Positions 19,581-28,106 of a stretch of DNA of 64,000 bases are shown here, in pieces. How positions within the stretch are numbered: position 1 is the first letter of the stretch; the number at the start of each line of letters is the position of its first letter. Both the position numbers and the translations under genes were made by a program. The stretch comes from Streptomyces cathayae (GTDB taxonomy: Bacteria; Actinomycetota; Actinomycetes; Streptomycetales; Streptomycetaceae): assembly GCF_029760955.1 (NCBI RefSeq), contig NZ_CP121682.1:5642001-5706000 (forward strand), read 5' to 3'. The notes below the pieces were generated by a model. The model searched no databases and was not told the DNA's origin. It was given only the letters and a program-made list of their open reading frames with translations.

Positions 19581-20060
19581 TCAGCGGGCAGGTGCGGTCG
19601 CGGGGTGGGCGGACGGTCCGGGGCGGGTGAGTGCCTCCGGGGGAGTGAGCGTGCCGTGTCCCGCCGGGCAGACGACCACGGCCTCCACCGGCCGGCCGCA
19701 CTCGCGGTGAGCGACTTCCAGCGGAGGCCCCTCGGGGTCCGCCGTATAACGGTCGCCCCACTGCTTGAGGGCCATCATCGCGGGCCACAGGTCCCAGCCC
19801 TTACGGGTGAGCCGGTACTCGTGGCGGGTGCGGCTGCCGGGCTCGCTGTAGGGGACGGTGCGCATGATCCCGGCCGCGACCAGCTTCCGCAGCCGGTCGG
19901 TCAGCACGCTCTCGGACAGCCCGACGTGCCGGCGGAAGTCGTCGAAGCGCCGTACGCCGTTCATGGCGTCCCTGACAAGCAGCAGCGACCACTTCTCCCC
20001 GACCAGGTCGAGAGTCCGCTGGACCGTGCAGTTCTCGGTGCTCGTCTCAAGCCACGTCAT
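19581..20060 (-). CDS. HxlR-family transcriptional regulator
   Basis: A 159-residue winged-helix regulator. It shows the family's CTVQRTLDLVGEKWSLLLVRD, RRFDDFRRHVGLSESVLTDR recognition helix and the wing ending HEYRLTRKGWDL. The first Cys of that motif is a redox or aldehyde sensor in some HxlR proteins. ATG 20060 is chosen because the family begins near there, although no good ribosome binding site precedes it. It is divergent from the thioesterase gene, its likely target. Confidence 0.88.
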   Translation of the reverse strand: MTWLETSTENCTVQRTLDLVGEKWSLLLVRDAMNGVRRFDDFRRHVGLSESVLTDRLRKLVAAGIMRTVPYSEPGSRTRHEYRLTRKGWDLWPAMMALKQWGDRYTADPEGPPLEVAHRECGRPVEAVVVCPAGHGTLTPPEALTRPGPSAHPATAPAR

Positions 20061-20150
20061 GCAGGAATGATATGCAGGCTTCGGTATTGACACCCAGATG
20101 TCGCGCCATCTAACTTCGAAAAAAGCAGTCAGGCGGGGAAGGGTGTTTCC

Positions 20151-20636
20151 GTGGAAAGATCACGCACGTTCGGCTGGGAGGACCCGGGCATCCTGAACGC
20201 GGCCATGGGGCAGGACAGCGGTCTCGCCGTGATGCGCGACTGGCTGGCCGGCCGCCTTCCCGACCCGCCGGTCGCCGCGGCACTCGGGATGACCCTCGAG
20301 GAGGTCGAACAGGGTCGCGTGGTGTTCGCCCTCGTCCCGGGCGAGGAGCACTACAACCCGATCGGCAGCGTGCACGGCGGCATCTACGCCACCCTGCTCG
20401 ACTCGGCGGCGGGCTGCGCGGTGCTGTCGATCCTGCCGAAGGGCACGCGGTACACCTCGCTCGACCTGAACGTGAAGTTCCTGCGCCCGGTCACCGTCGA
20501 CACGGGCAAGGTCCGGGCCGTCGGCACGGTCCTCAAGAGCGGTCGCCGCACGGCGTTCGCCCAGGTCGAACTCGTCGACTCGGCCGACCGGTTGCTCGCC
20601 CACGCCACCAGCAGCTGCATGCTCTTCCCCGCCTGA
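20151..20636 (+). CDS. PaaI-type hotdog acyl-CoA thioesterase
   Basis: A 161-residue hotdog-fold protein with the signature VHGGIYATLLDSAAGCA near residues 68-85, where the His-Gly-Gly and Asp form the thioester site. KFLRPV and the strand AFAQVELVD follow. It hydrolyses acyl-CoA thioesters, often aromatic ones; the substrate is not known. GTG 20151 follows a GGGGAAGGG site. The divergent HxlR gene starts 90 bases away, so the two probably share a control region. Confidence 0.9.
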   Translation: MERSRTFGWEDPGILNAAMGQDSGLAVMRDWLAGRLPDPPVAAALGMTLEEVEQGRVVFALVPGEEHYNPIGSVHGGIYATLLDSAAGCAVLSILPKGTRYTSLDLNVKFLRPVTVDTGKVRAVGTVLKSGRRTAFAQVELVDSADRLLAHATSSCMLFPA

Positions 20637-20709
20637 CCGCCGCCGCGCGAGGCGTCCAGGACGAGACGCCCGATCGCGTCCACCGGGAGGCGGGCGGAGC
20701 GGCATGCGG

Positions 20710-21114
20710 CTACGGCAGGAGCGGCTCAGGGGAAGCAGGGGCGCGTCCTGCCCGGCTCGTCTCCTCTCTCCCCTCCCCGCCGGCCTGCTCCGCGTCGGCC
20801 CGGTTCTCGTTGCGCCACGTCAGCTGCACCTGGAGATGACCCTGCGCACCGGTGCGGGCCAGTACCGCGCCGACCTCCGCCTCCAGTCGGATGCCGAACT
20901 CCACGGTGACCTCGTCGGGGCGCTGGGGCAGGTCGCGCATGCGGCGGACGGTGAGGGCGGCGGCACTGCGGACCTGCTCCAGTGCCGTGGTGAAGGAGCC
21001 GGTGGCGCGGGCGACCAGATCGGAGGGGGTGGCGGCGTCCACGACTCCGCCGCCGACCCGTTCGATGTCCGCGACGACGAAGTCCCCGTCACCCAAGTCG
21101 AATTGCACCAGCAT
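20710..21114 (-). CDS. trypsin-co-occurring domain protein (trypco1, CU044_2847 family)
   Basis: A 134-residue protein. The domain spans residues 1-105: a beta start (MLVQFDLGDGDFVVADI), a helix with SFTTALEQVRSAAALTV, then RPDEVTVEFGIRLEAEVGAV and the closing strand LQVQLTW. The C-terminal 30 residues are disordered. ATG 21114 has GGGGGAGG upstream. In other genomes this domain accompanies trypsin-like proteases and VMAP or NB-ARC proteins in NTP-dependent conflict systems. That fits the protease and FxsT-type genes a few kb away. It is divergent from the peptide gene at 21326. Confidence 0.82.
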   Translation of the reverse strand: MLVQFDLGDGDFVVADIERVGGGVVDAATPSDLVARATGSFTTALEQVRSAAALTVRRMRDLPQRPDEVTVEFGIRLEAEVGAVLARTGAQGHLQVQLTWRNENRADAEQAGGEGREETSRAGRAPASPEPLLP

Positions 21115-21325
21115 TCCGTTCGCCTCCCCCTCGGCCGTCCGACCACCGTAGCGATCAGGGTGACGCAACGGGAACGCGGACGCCACACCGCCGGGCTGAT
21201 CGAAAGATTCCAGCCGCAGTGGCCGCCACAAGCTCTTTCGGCACGGCTGCGGGCCCGCCACTATGGGAAGAGGTGCGTCCGCGCGCGCCGGATCACCAGC
21301 AGGAGCCGACAGGGGGAAGCCTGAC

Positions 21326-21535
21326 GTGAGGACTTCTACGACCGACATCGATAGCGGGCTTGTCGATCTCAGCGGTTGTGGTCTTCGGGAAGCAATGGCC
21401 CTGTCCGGCGAACCGATAGCCCAGGCACAGGAGACACTGCTCGCGGAGCTCACCCGGGAAGCGGCAGGACAGAATGCCGGCGGCCCGTATCCCAGCCCGT
21501 TCTCCACTGCGCGGTGCGACGGCCCCGAGGACTGA
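21326..21535 (+). CDS. FxsA-like small peptide (putative RiPP precursor, variant C-terminus)
   Basis: A 69-residue peptide from GTG 21326 behind a GGGGGAAG site. The middle, GLVDLSGCGLREAMAL, followed by an amphipathic helix QAQETLLAELTRE, resembles leader segments of FxSxx-COOH peptides. Those normally end in Phe-x-Ser-x-x at the very C-terminus. Here the chain ends PSPFSTARCDGPED: a Phe-Ser-Thr is present but six more residues follow the five-residue window. The gene lies 7 bases before a predicted peptide hydroxylase, typical of a modified peptide and its enzyme. The identification is by pattern and context only. Confidence 0.55.
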   Translation: MRTSTTDIDSGLVDLSGCGLREAMALSGEPIAQAQETLLAELTREAAGQNAGGPYPSPFSTARCDGPED

Positions 21536-21542
21536 GCGCTCG

Positions 21543-23411
21543 ATGTCCGGGACGACATCAAGACCGGCCAAGGGCACGCCACGGCACCGCATTCCGGTGG
21601 CCGACCTCGACGCCGTGGCGGCCGGACGCGTGACGGGGAAGACGGCCGCCCGTCTCTTCCGGATCGAGCGCAGCCGGCGCATGCTGATGCTGCGCGGGGT
21701 GACCGCGGCACTGGTTGCCGCCGGTGATCCCGGGCCGCTCCCGCCCGCCACGGAGGCGGTCGGACTACTGCTGCGCGCCGAAGCCGCCGATGGCCGGGTC
21801 GTCTCGGAGCTCCTCGCCCATCCCGCGGTCGGTGTGTGGGCGGTCGGCCTGCTGAACCGGCTCCGGTCGAAGGAAGCGGCCGACGCGCCGGGGCGGCCAC
21901 TGTGGCAGGACGCGGGGTATCTGCACGCGCTGGCGGGCGCCGCGGCCGTCCGGGCCGGGGTGAGCGCGGTCGTCCGGGTCCCGGCCCGCAACGGCACGGT
22001 GTGTCTGCCCACCCTGGGGCGGGCCGAGTTCCCCGGTCCGCACGTCGAGTACGCCACCGCCGTACTGGACACGAGCACCCCGGGCGGGGGAGAGACGGCC
22101 ACACTGACGCTCGGTACGCGCGTACTGCGGCTGTCCGAGGAGCCCGGGCGGCCGGGTGAACGCTGGCATCCCGTGCGCCCCCTGGTCTGGAGTCCGGGAG
22201 GCAGGGCGCACTCCCCCGTCCTCGACGACTCCGACCCCTACCGGGACTTCCGGGATCCCCACCCCGCGCGGGAACCCCTGACCGCCGCCGAGGAGGACCG
22301 GTGGCGTCGGCTTCTCGCCGAGGCCGGCCGGGTGCTGGCCGCACGCCATCCGGACGCCGGCGAACTGCTGTCCTCCTTCCTGCGCACCCTGACGCCCCTC
22401 CCGCGGATGCCCCGCTTCCGCACCGCGAGTGCCTCGTACTCGGAGGCCGTCGGCGGTGTCCTCGCCTCCGAGCCGTACGACGCGACCGAACTCGCGGCCA
22501 CCCTGGTGCACGAGGCCCGGCACTCCGTCCTCAACAGCCTCGCCCACCAGGTCGGACTCTTCCGACGGCCGGACCCGAAGGACCCCGACGAACCACTGCT
22601 GTACGCCCCCTGGCGCAGTGACCCCCGGCCCACCTCCGGACTGGTGCACGGTGCGTTCGCGTTCGCCGGAGTCGCCGACTTCTGGCGAGTCGAGCGGCAC
22701 GCACTGCACGGGCACCGGGCCGACCTCGCACATTTCGAGTTCGCGGTCTGGCGGGACGCCGTGACGCAGGCACTGCGCTCCCTGAGCGCTCCGGAACCCC
22801 AGGCGTGCCTGACCGACTGGGGTCGCCGGTTCGTGGCCCGGCTCGCCTCCTGGACCGCCCCGTGGGCGCGGGAGCAGGTGCCGCCCCGGCCGCTCGCGAC
22901 GGCCCGGGCGGAGGGCGTCGACCTGCGGGTCACCTGGCGGCTGCACCATCTGCGCGCCGACCCGGGCGCGGTGCGCGAGCTGGCGGAACGATGGCGGGCG
23001 GGACAGTCACCGCGCGGCATCGACGTTCCCGTGGAGCTGGGGCGGCCGGGAGCGGCCGGTGGGCGCGAGCCGCGCAGTGAGCTGCGCCGCGTGCTCCTCG
23101 CCGACGGCGAACCGGCGGGCGGGATCGACGGTGCGGACCGCCCGGCGGACCTGCTCGCCGCCGACCTGAGCCTGGTCGCCGGAGACACGGCGGACGCACT
23201 GCGCGGCTATCGAACCGTCCTCGCCGACGATCCCGGCGCGCACGCCGCCTGGGCCGGGCTCACGCTGGCCCTGGCGGCGGCGGACGCCACCGCCGCGACG
23301 CCCTGTCTGCTCGGCCGGCCGGAACTGGTCCGCGCGCTCGCGCTGGAACTCCACGGGGACGGCGCTTGCTCCGTGGATCCGGTGAAGCTGTGCACCTGGC
23401 TGAGTGAGTGA
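21543..23411 (+). CDS. HExxH-type peptide beta-hydroxylase homologue (FxSxx-COOH system)
   Basis: A 622-residue protein. It opens with HRIPVADLDAVAAGR and RIERSRRMLMLRGV, typical of the N-terminal region of aKG-HExxH peptide modification proteins. The motif is His323-Glu324-Ala-Arg-His327 in LVHEARHSVLNSL. It is followed by the family's YAPWRSDPRPTSGLVHGAFAF and GVADFWRVERHAL, which probably supply a further ligand. Relatives hydroxylate beta-carbons of precursor peptides with iron and 2-oxoglutarate. ATG 21543 is 7 bases after the small peptide stop, implying one transcript. No radical SAM FxsB gene is in the window. Confidence 0.8.
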   Translation: MSGTTSRPAKGTPRHRIPVADLDAVAAGRVTGKTAARLFRIERSRRMLMLRGVTAALVAAGDPGPLPPATEAVGLLLRAEAADGRVVSELLAHPAVGVWAVGLLNRLRSKEAADAPGRPLWQDAGYLHALAGAAAVRAGVSAVVRVPARNGTVCLPTLGRAEFPGPHVEYATAVLDTSTPGGGETATLTLGTRVLRLSEEPGRPGERWHPVRPLVWSPGGRAHSPVLDDSDPYRDFRDPHPAREPLTAAEEDRWRRLLAEAGRVLAARHPDAGELLSSFLRTLTPLPRMPRFRTASASYSEAVGGVLASEPYDATELAATLVHEARHSVLNSLAHQVGLFRRPDPKDPDEPLLYAPWRSDPRPTSGLVHGAFAFAGVADFWRVERHALHGHRADLAHFEFAVWRDAVTQALRSLSAPEPQACLTDWGRRFVARLASWTAPWAREQVPPRPLATARAEGVDLRVTWRLHHLRADPGAVRELAERWRAGQSPRGIDVPVELGRPGAAGGREPRSELRRVLLADGEPAGGIDGADRPADLLAADLSLVAGDTADALRGYRTVLADDPGAHAAWAGLTLALAAADATAATPCLLGRPELVRALALELHGDGACSVDPVKLCTWLSE

Positions 23412-23417
23412 CACCGC

Positions 23418-23623
23418 CAGGGCCTGTCCGGAGTTGCCCGTCGTCGCCCGAAGGGCGGCCCCGCGTCGTCCGGTGCGGTGCCTCGGCGTGCGGCCGGATC
23501 GTCCTCGTACTGGACGTACTCGGATGATGCGGCCGTGCGGCGAGTGGGGGTCCCCCTGCTCGAAGAGCTTGGGGGAGCGTGCCGGGCGGCGCGGGGCAGG
23601 CGGGCAACTCCGGACAGGCCCTG
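23418..23623. repeat. MITE-like element with 23-bp perfect terminal inverted repeats
   Basis: The 23 bases at 23418-23440 are repeated exactly, inverted, at 23601-23623 (inner ends gttgcccg / cgggcaac). The 160-base interior contains a G5/C5 hairpin (gtgggggtccccc...cttgggggag, about 23546-23577) of a type scattered between Streptomyces genes. It lies between the 3' ends of two convergent genes and contains no gene. Confidence 0.75.
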
Positions 23624-23678
23624 GGGGCCCGGTACCGGGGCCGTCCCTCCGTGCGCGGCCCCGGCACCGGATCCGGTG

Positions 23679-26600
23679 TCAGATCTGCAACGGGTCGATG
23701 TCGCAGTTGGCGGTGCGGCTCTCCTCCGCCGCCCGGCACGCCGGGTGGTCCTCGCCGAGGGACGTCCGGTAGCGGGCGAGGGTGTCGGCGTAGAGCTCCT
23801 CCGCCTCCTCGCGCCGCCCCAGTTGGCGCAGGCCCAGTGCGAGGTTGAGGGAGGCGGCCAGCACGACCGGGTGGTCGTGCTCGGTGCCGAAGCGGGCCCG
23901 CCCCAGCTCCATGCTGCGCCGCGCGAGGTCGACCGACGCCTGGACCTCGCCCAGTTCGTACAGGTCGACGGCGAGGTTCGAGGAGCAGGCGAGCGCGTTG
24001 GGGTGATCCTCGCCGAGCGTCTCCACCAGACGGTCCCGGGCCTGCGTGTTGATCGCGCGCGCCGCCTCGACCTGGCCGGACAGCCGCAGACAGATCGCCT
24101 GGTTGACGCGCCCGGCGACGGTGTGCGGATGGTCGTGGCCGAACAGCGCCTCGAAACCCTCGTACCCCTGCTGTCCGAGCAGCAGCGCCCGGTCGAGATC
24201 GCCACTCTGGCGTACGTCGATGGCGTGCGCCACCAGGGTGGAGACGGTCAGCGGGTACTTGTCGCCGTACCGGGTCTGGAACAGATGGAGGGCACGGCCG
24301 GACAGCTCCAGTGCCCGAGGATGGTGGCCGGCCCGCCGCTCGGTCACCGACAGCAGTCGCAGCGCGGCCATGGTGTGCGGGTGGGCCTCGCCGTAGTTGT
24401 ACCGGTACCGGTCCGCCACGTCGTGGGCCTGGTCGCGGGCGGCCAGGTAGTGCCCGCCCTCCTGCAGGTCGAGGGCGACGGCGGCCATGGTGGACAGGGT
24501 GTTCAGGGAGTTCTCGCCGAACTCCTCCACCCTGCGGCGGTAGGTGTCCCGGTCCAGCGTGAGGGCCTCCTGCAACTCGCCGATGAAACGCAGGTTGAGC
24601 GCGTGCCGGTGCGCGGCCACGAGTGTGGTCACGTCGTTCGGGCCGAACAGCCGGGTGCAGGTGTCGAAGACGTGCTTGTCGAGCTCCAGGGCCCGGGAGA
24701 AGTTGCCGCGCAGGCGCAGATCCCAGGCGAGCATGCTGGTGACCTCGAGGGTGGACTCGTGCTCGGGACCGAGTACCTCGGTCATGCCGGCCAGGGTCCG
24801 CTGGTCCAGTTCGTACGCCTCCGAGTAGCGGCCCAGGATGCGCAGCGCGTCGGCGTACGGCTTGGCGGCGGCGAACACGTGCTCGGCGTTCTCACCGTCC
24901 TGGGCCCGCCAGGTGTCGTAGGCCAGCTTGGCCAGATCGGCGCAGCCCTGGTGGTCGCCCCACGAGAACATGTACTGCACTTCGTTGACGACGAGTTGAC
25001 GCACCCACGGGTCGGTCGACTCGACGGCTCTGCTGTGCAGTACGTGCGGCAGCAGGTCGCCGTACTGCTGCCACTGGTGCGGGGCCTCGGGCTCGTCGGG
25101 GTCGCCCTTGGCGAGCAGCCGGTGCGCACCCTCGCGCATCTGCCGCTTCAGCTGCTCCGACATCTGGTTGATGAGCACGCGCTGCACCAGGCGGTGCAGT
25201 TGGACCGTGTTGGTGTTGTGGTTGATGCGGGCCAGCGCGTAGCGGTTGATCTCGCGGATGGCCCGGCCCAGTTTGATCGGGTCGCTGAGCGCCGCACTCA
25301 GCTCCGCCGGCACGGGGGCGTCACGCACACCGGTCAGCAGCCGCCGGGAGATCGGCTCCGGAGCGAAGAACGCGCACACCTGGAGGAGTTGGAGGGCGGC
25401 CGGGTGATTGCGCCGCAGCCGCTCCAGCGACACGTTCCAGGCGGCCGCCACGGTCAGCGGGTAGTCGGCCGGCGGGTCGCTGTTCATCAGCTCGTTGGCC
25501 TGTTGCTCGAACAGACGGAGGTACTCGTCGGCGGGCATACCGGTCTCGGACAGCCATACGGCCGCCTGTTCGATGCCCAGGGGCAGGTCGCCCAGAGTTT
25601 CGGCGAGCCGGTCCGCCGTCTCGTCGTCCAGTGTGGGGGCACGCAGCTGCAGCAGTGCCCTGCTCTCCTCGCGGGTGAAGACATCGACCTCCAGCGGACG
25701 TGCGGAGGCGGCCCACTGGGCGTTGCGGGAGGTGACAAGAATACGGCCCGGCCCGTTTGTCGGAAAGAATTCGCGCACGGCCTCGGGATTTTCTGCGTTG
25801 TCGAAGACGAGAAGCCAGTTCTTGTAGGGCTCGCCGATACGCAGTGCCTCTATCACCGCGGGAACGGCGCTGTTGGCCTCCCCGCTGCCGACGCTCACAC
25901 CGAGCCGGCCCGCGAGCATCACCAGGAACTGGCGGATCTGCTGTGGCTGCTCGGAGGGAATCCACCAGACGACCTGATACTCGTGGAGGTGGCGGTAAAC
26001 GTATTCGACCGCCAGTTGGGATTTGCCGACGCCGCCCATTCCCTGGAGCGCCTCGGGCAGCACTGCCGTGGTGCCCTCCTGCAACCTGCGGTGGAGATCC
26101 TCGAGAAGCTGGACACGGCCGGTGAAGGCCCGGTTTCGGGGAGGGACGTTCCCCCAGACGGGTGGCGGCTTCTGCAGCCCGTCACTCCTTCGCCCGACTT
26201 CGGCGGACTGCAAGCCGGTCACTTCAGCGTTCCTTTCTTCTTCGGAATCCGGTACATCGGCCGCCATGACCAACGGGGTGTTGCCGTCGGAGGTCGCTTC
26301 CTCCGACACCTCGGCGAGTGATGGCGAGGAGGGCTCAGCGGCCACGGCGAGGCGGTTGCTGAGCTCGTTCAAGGCCGTCGCATAGGGGCCGGCCATGGCC
26401 GCGAATGCAGGAAATACAGAGGAAATCCATGGTGGTAAAGCTTCCACGGGGAAACGGGAAGCGCGACTCGGATCGCGGACGATTCCCCCGAGTTGACCGA
26501 AGGTTTGGCCCAAGGGGCCCTGAACCGCGGAGGCGAGGGAATCGAACATGAGGGTCATCGCCCACGCCGTTTCCCCCTTGGTCCCCTCGGACAGCAGTTC

Positions 26601-28106
26601 CCGGCGCAGTTCGGTGCCGAGCTCCAGCTCGGACCGCACCAGGGCGGGCGCCTCGGTGTCGCCGGGGACCCGCCGCAGGGTGCCGGAGAGGAGCAGCTCG
26701 GCGACATGCCAGGTGCGGGCCTCGGGCAGCAGCCGGGCCTGCACCATCCGCAGGACGGCGAGGTTCAGCAGCGGCAGCGCCGCGCACAGCCGGGCGAGGC
26801 GGTAGGCGGTGGGGGAGAGCTGAGCCCGCAGCGCGCGGGCCTGGACGGCGGGCGGCGCCAGGCTCCGGGGCCGGTCCGGGCGTGCGGCCGGCCGCGGGAC
26901 GGCGGCCGTCGGCGACACCCACAGCGCCCGGGTGGCCCATGCGCCGGTCACCTCGCCCGCGGTGAACCGCGCCCACCGGCCCAGCCCTTCGGGCGTCAGC
27001 GTCACCACCGGTACGGCGATGCCCCGGCCGGCCGTGCCGGGCTCCGGAGTGAAACCGTCCGCGAAGTCGTCCAGGAAGTCGTCGGGGCCCAGAGAGATGT
27101 CGTCGTGCCTGATCGACCAGGTGGCGTTGGGAGCTGCCGGACCCGGCGCGGTGAGCCGGACCCGGTGGGCCTGGGTGCCGGTGCGGGCCCACACATGGTC
27201 GGGCAGGACGTGCACGACCGCGGTGGGTACGGCGCGGGCCCAGCGGACGAGTGCGCGGTTCGCGCTGCCGTCGGCCCAACGAGCGGCCTGCAGATCGGTG
27301 AGCACCAGCAGCACCTGGCGTCCGTCGCCCGGAGGCGCCGGATCGGCGGAATGCGGGCCGGCGGGCCAGTGGAGCAGGCGTACGTCGCGGAACGCGCCGG
27401 AACCGTGCAGCGTCTCCTGCAGACGCTCGGCGGTCGGTGCCCACAACCGCATCGACTCCCCGGAGTCGACCAGCAGCGTCAAGGTCAGCCAGCGTTCCTC
27501 GGCGGGGCGCTGCAACGGCAGCCAGACCCCCTGCTCGGCCGCGGTCTCGGCGGTGCGCTCCTCGTCCAGCACCTGCCGGTGGAGTGAGGCGACCCGCCGT
27601 TTGAGGGGCAGCACCGACTTCTCGATGGACCGGGAGTCGTCCAGGGCCAGCTTCCTGCCCAGCTCCACCAGCAGACCCTCCAGCCGTTGCGCCGGCTGTC
27701 CGGCCGGTCCGGGCCCGGACCGGCGGGAGGTGCCGTACGGCTCCGCGGTCCCGGCGACGGGTGCGGAAGCAGGTGCGGGCGCGGGTGTCGGCGACGGGCC
27801 GTGGTCGTCGGGACGGAGGGTGTCCCGGGGGTCGGAGTCCGGTGCACGGGTCGCCTCCGGCGGGCGGACCTCGCCCGCCGGCGCGCGGTCGAAGGCGCCG
27901 GCGGCCACCGTCGGTGAGCCGGGCGGGGGTGCCCCGGCGGCCTGGAGGATCAGTCGCTCCCGGTGCATCGCCAGCCAGACGGCGTCCCCGGCTTCGTCCC
28001 AGAGAGGTGTCGTACCGTCCGGACCGGAGCGCAGCCCGGAACGCGAAGCGGCACCCGGCCTGACACCGTCATGCGCCCCGCCGCCTCGGAAGGGCGAATG
28101 GATCAT
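23679..28106 (-). CDS. fxsT: FxSxx-COOH system NB-ARC/tetratricopeptide protein (SAV_2336 N-terminus)
   Basis: A giant protein of 1475 residues. Residues ~130-460 match the SAV_2336-type N-terminal domain, with a vWA-like LTLLVDSGESMRLW. An NB-ARC NTPase follows at about 640-1000: P-loop GMGGVGKS near 690, Walker B-like LLVFDNAEN, and ILVTSRNAQW. The last 420 residues are tetratricopeptide repeats with recurring LGEDHP, ALGLRQLGR and LD-x-H units. This is the FxsT architecture, a STAND-type switch that oligomerises on signal. ATG 28106 overlaps the MoxR stop (ATGA) with GGAGG adjacent; GTG 28139 is an alternative. It is the last gene of the minus-strand operon. Confidence 0.9.
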   Translation of the reverse strand: MIHSPFRGGGAHDGVRPGAASRSGLRSGPDGTTPLWDEAGDAVWLAMHRERLILQAAGAPPPGSPTVAAGAFDRAPAGEVRPPEATRAPDSDPRDTLRPDDHGPSPTPAPAPASAPVAGTAEPYGTSRRSGPGPAGQPAQRLEGLLVELGRKLALDDSRSIEKSVLPLKRRVASLHRQVLDEERTAETAAEQGVWLPLQRPAEERWLTLTLLVDSGESMRLWAPTAERLQETLHGSGAFRDVRLLHWPAGPHSADPAPPGDGRQVLLVLTDLQAARWADGSANRALVRWARAVPTAVVHVLPDHVWARTGTQAHRVRLTAPGPAAPNATWSIRHDDISLGPDDFLDDFADGFTPEPGTAGRGIAVPVVTLTPEGLGRWARFTAGEVTGAWATRALWVSPTAAVPRPAARPDRPRSLAPPAVQARALRAQLSPTAYRLARLCAALPLLNLAVLRMVQARLLPEARTWHVAELLLSGTLRRVPGDTEAPALVRSELELGTELRRELLSEGTKGETAWAMTLMFDSLASAVQGPLGQTFGQLGGIVRDPSRASRFPVEALPPWISSVFPAFAAMAGPYATALNELSNRLAVAAEPSSPSLAEVSEEATSDGNTPLVMAADVPDSEEERNAEVTGLQSAEVGRRSDGLQKPPPVWGNVPPRNRAFTGRVQLLEDLHRRLQEGTTAVLPEALQGMGGVGKSQLAVEYVYRHLHEYQVVWWIPSEQPQQIRQFLVMLAGRLGVSVGSGEANSAVPAVIEALRIGEPYKNWLLVFDNAENPEAVREFFPTNGPGRILVTSRNAQWAASARPLEVDVFTREESRALLQLRAPTLDDETADRLAETLGDLPLGIEQAAVWLSETGMPADEYLRLFEQQANELMNSDPPADYPLTVAAAWNVSLERLRRNHPAALQLLQVCAFFAPEPISRRLLTGVRDAPVPAELSAALSDPIKLGRAIREINRYALARINHNTNTVQLHRLVQRVLINQMSEQLKRQMREGAHRLLAKGDPDEPEAPHQWQQYGDLLPHVLHSRAVESTDPWVRQLVVNEVQYMFSWGDHQGCADLAKLAYDTWRAQDGENAEHVFAAAKPYADALRILGRYSEAYELDQRTLAGMTEVLGPEHESTLEVTSMLAWDLRLRGNFSRALELDKHVFDTCTRLFGPNDVTTLVAAHRHALNLRFIGELQEALTLDRDTYRRRVEEFGENSLNTLSTMAAVALDLQEGGHYLAARDQAHDVADRYRYNYGEAHPHTMAALRLLSVTERRAGHHPRALELSGRALHLFQTRYGDKYPLTVSTLVAHAIDVRQSGDLDRALLLGQQGYEGFEALFGHDHPHTVAGRVNQAICLRLSGQVEAARAINTQARDRLVETLGEDHPNALACSSNLAVDLYELGEVQASVDLARRSMELGRARFGTEHDHPVVLAASLNLALGLRQLGRREEAEELYADTLARYRTSLGEDHPACRAAEESRTANCDIDPLQI

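Noticed and set aside
23478..26321. 947-codon plus-strand frame opposite FxsT
   Set aside because: It is antisense to the NB-ARC/TPR gene, whose P-loop and TPR motifs are clear. The plus frame shows no motif and is a mirror of codon bias.
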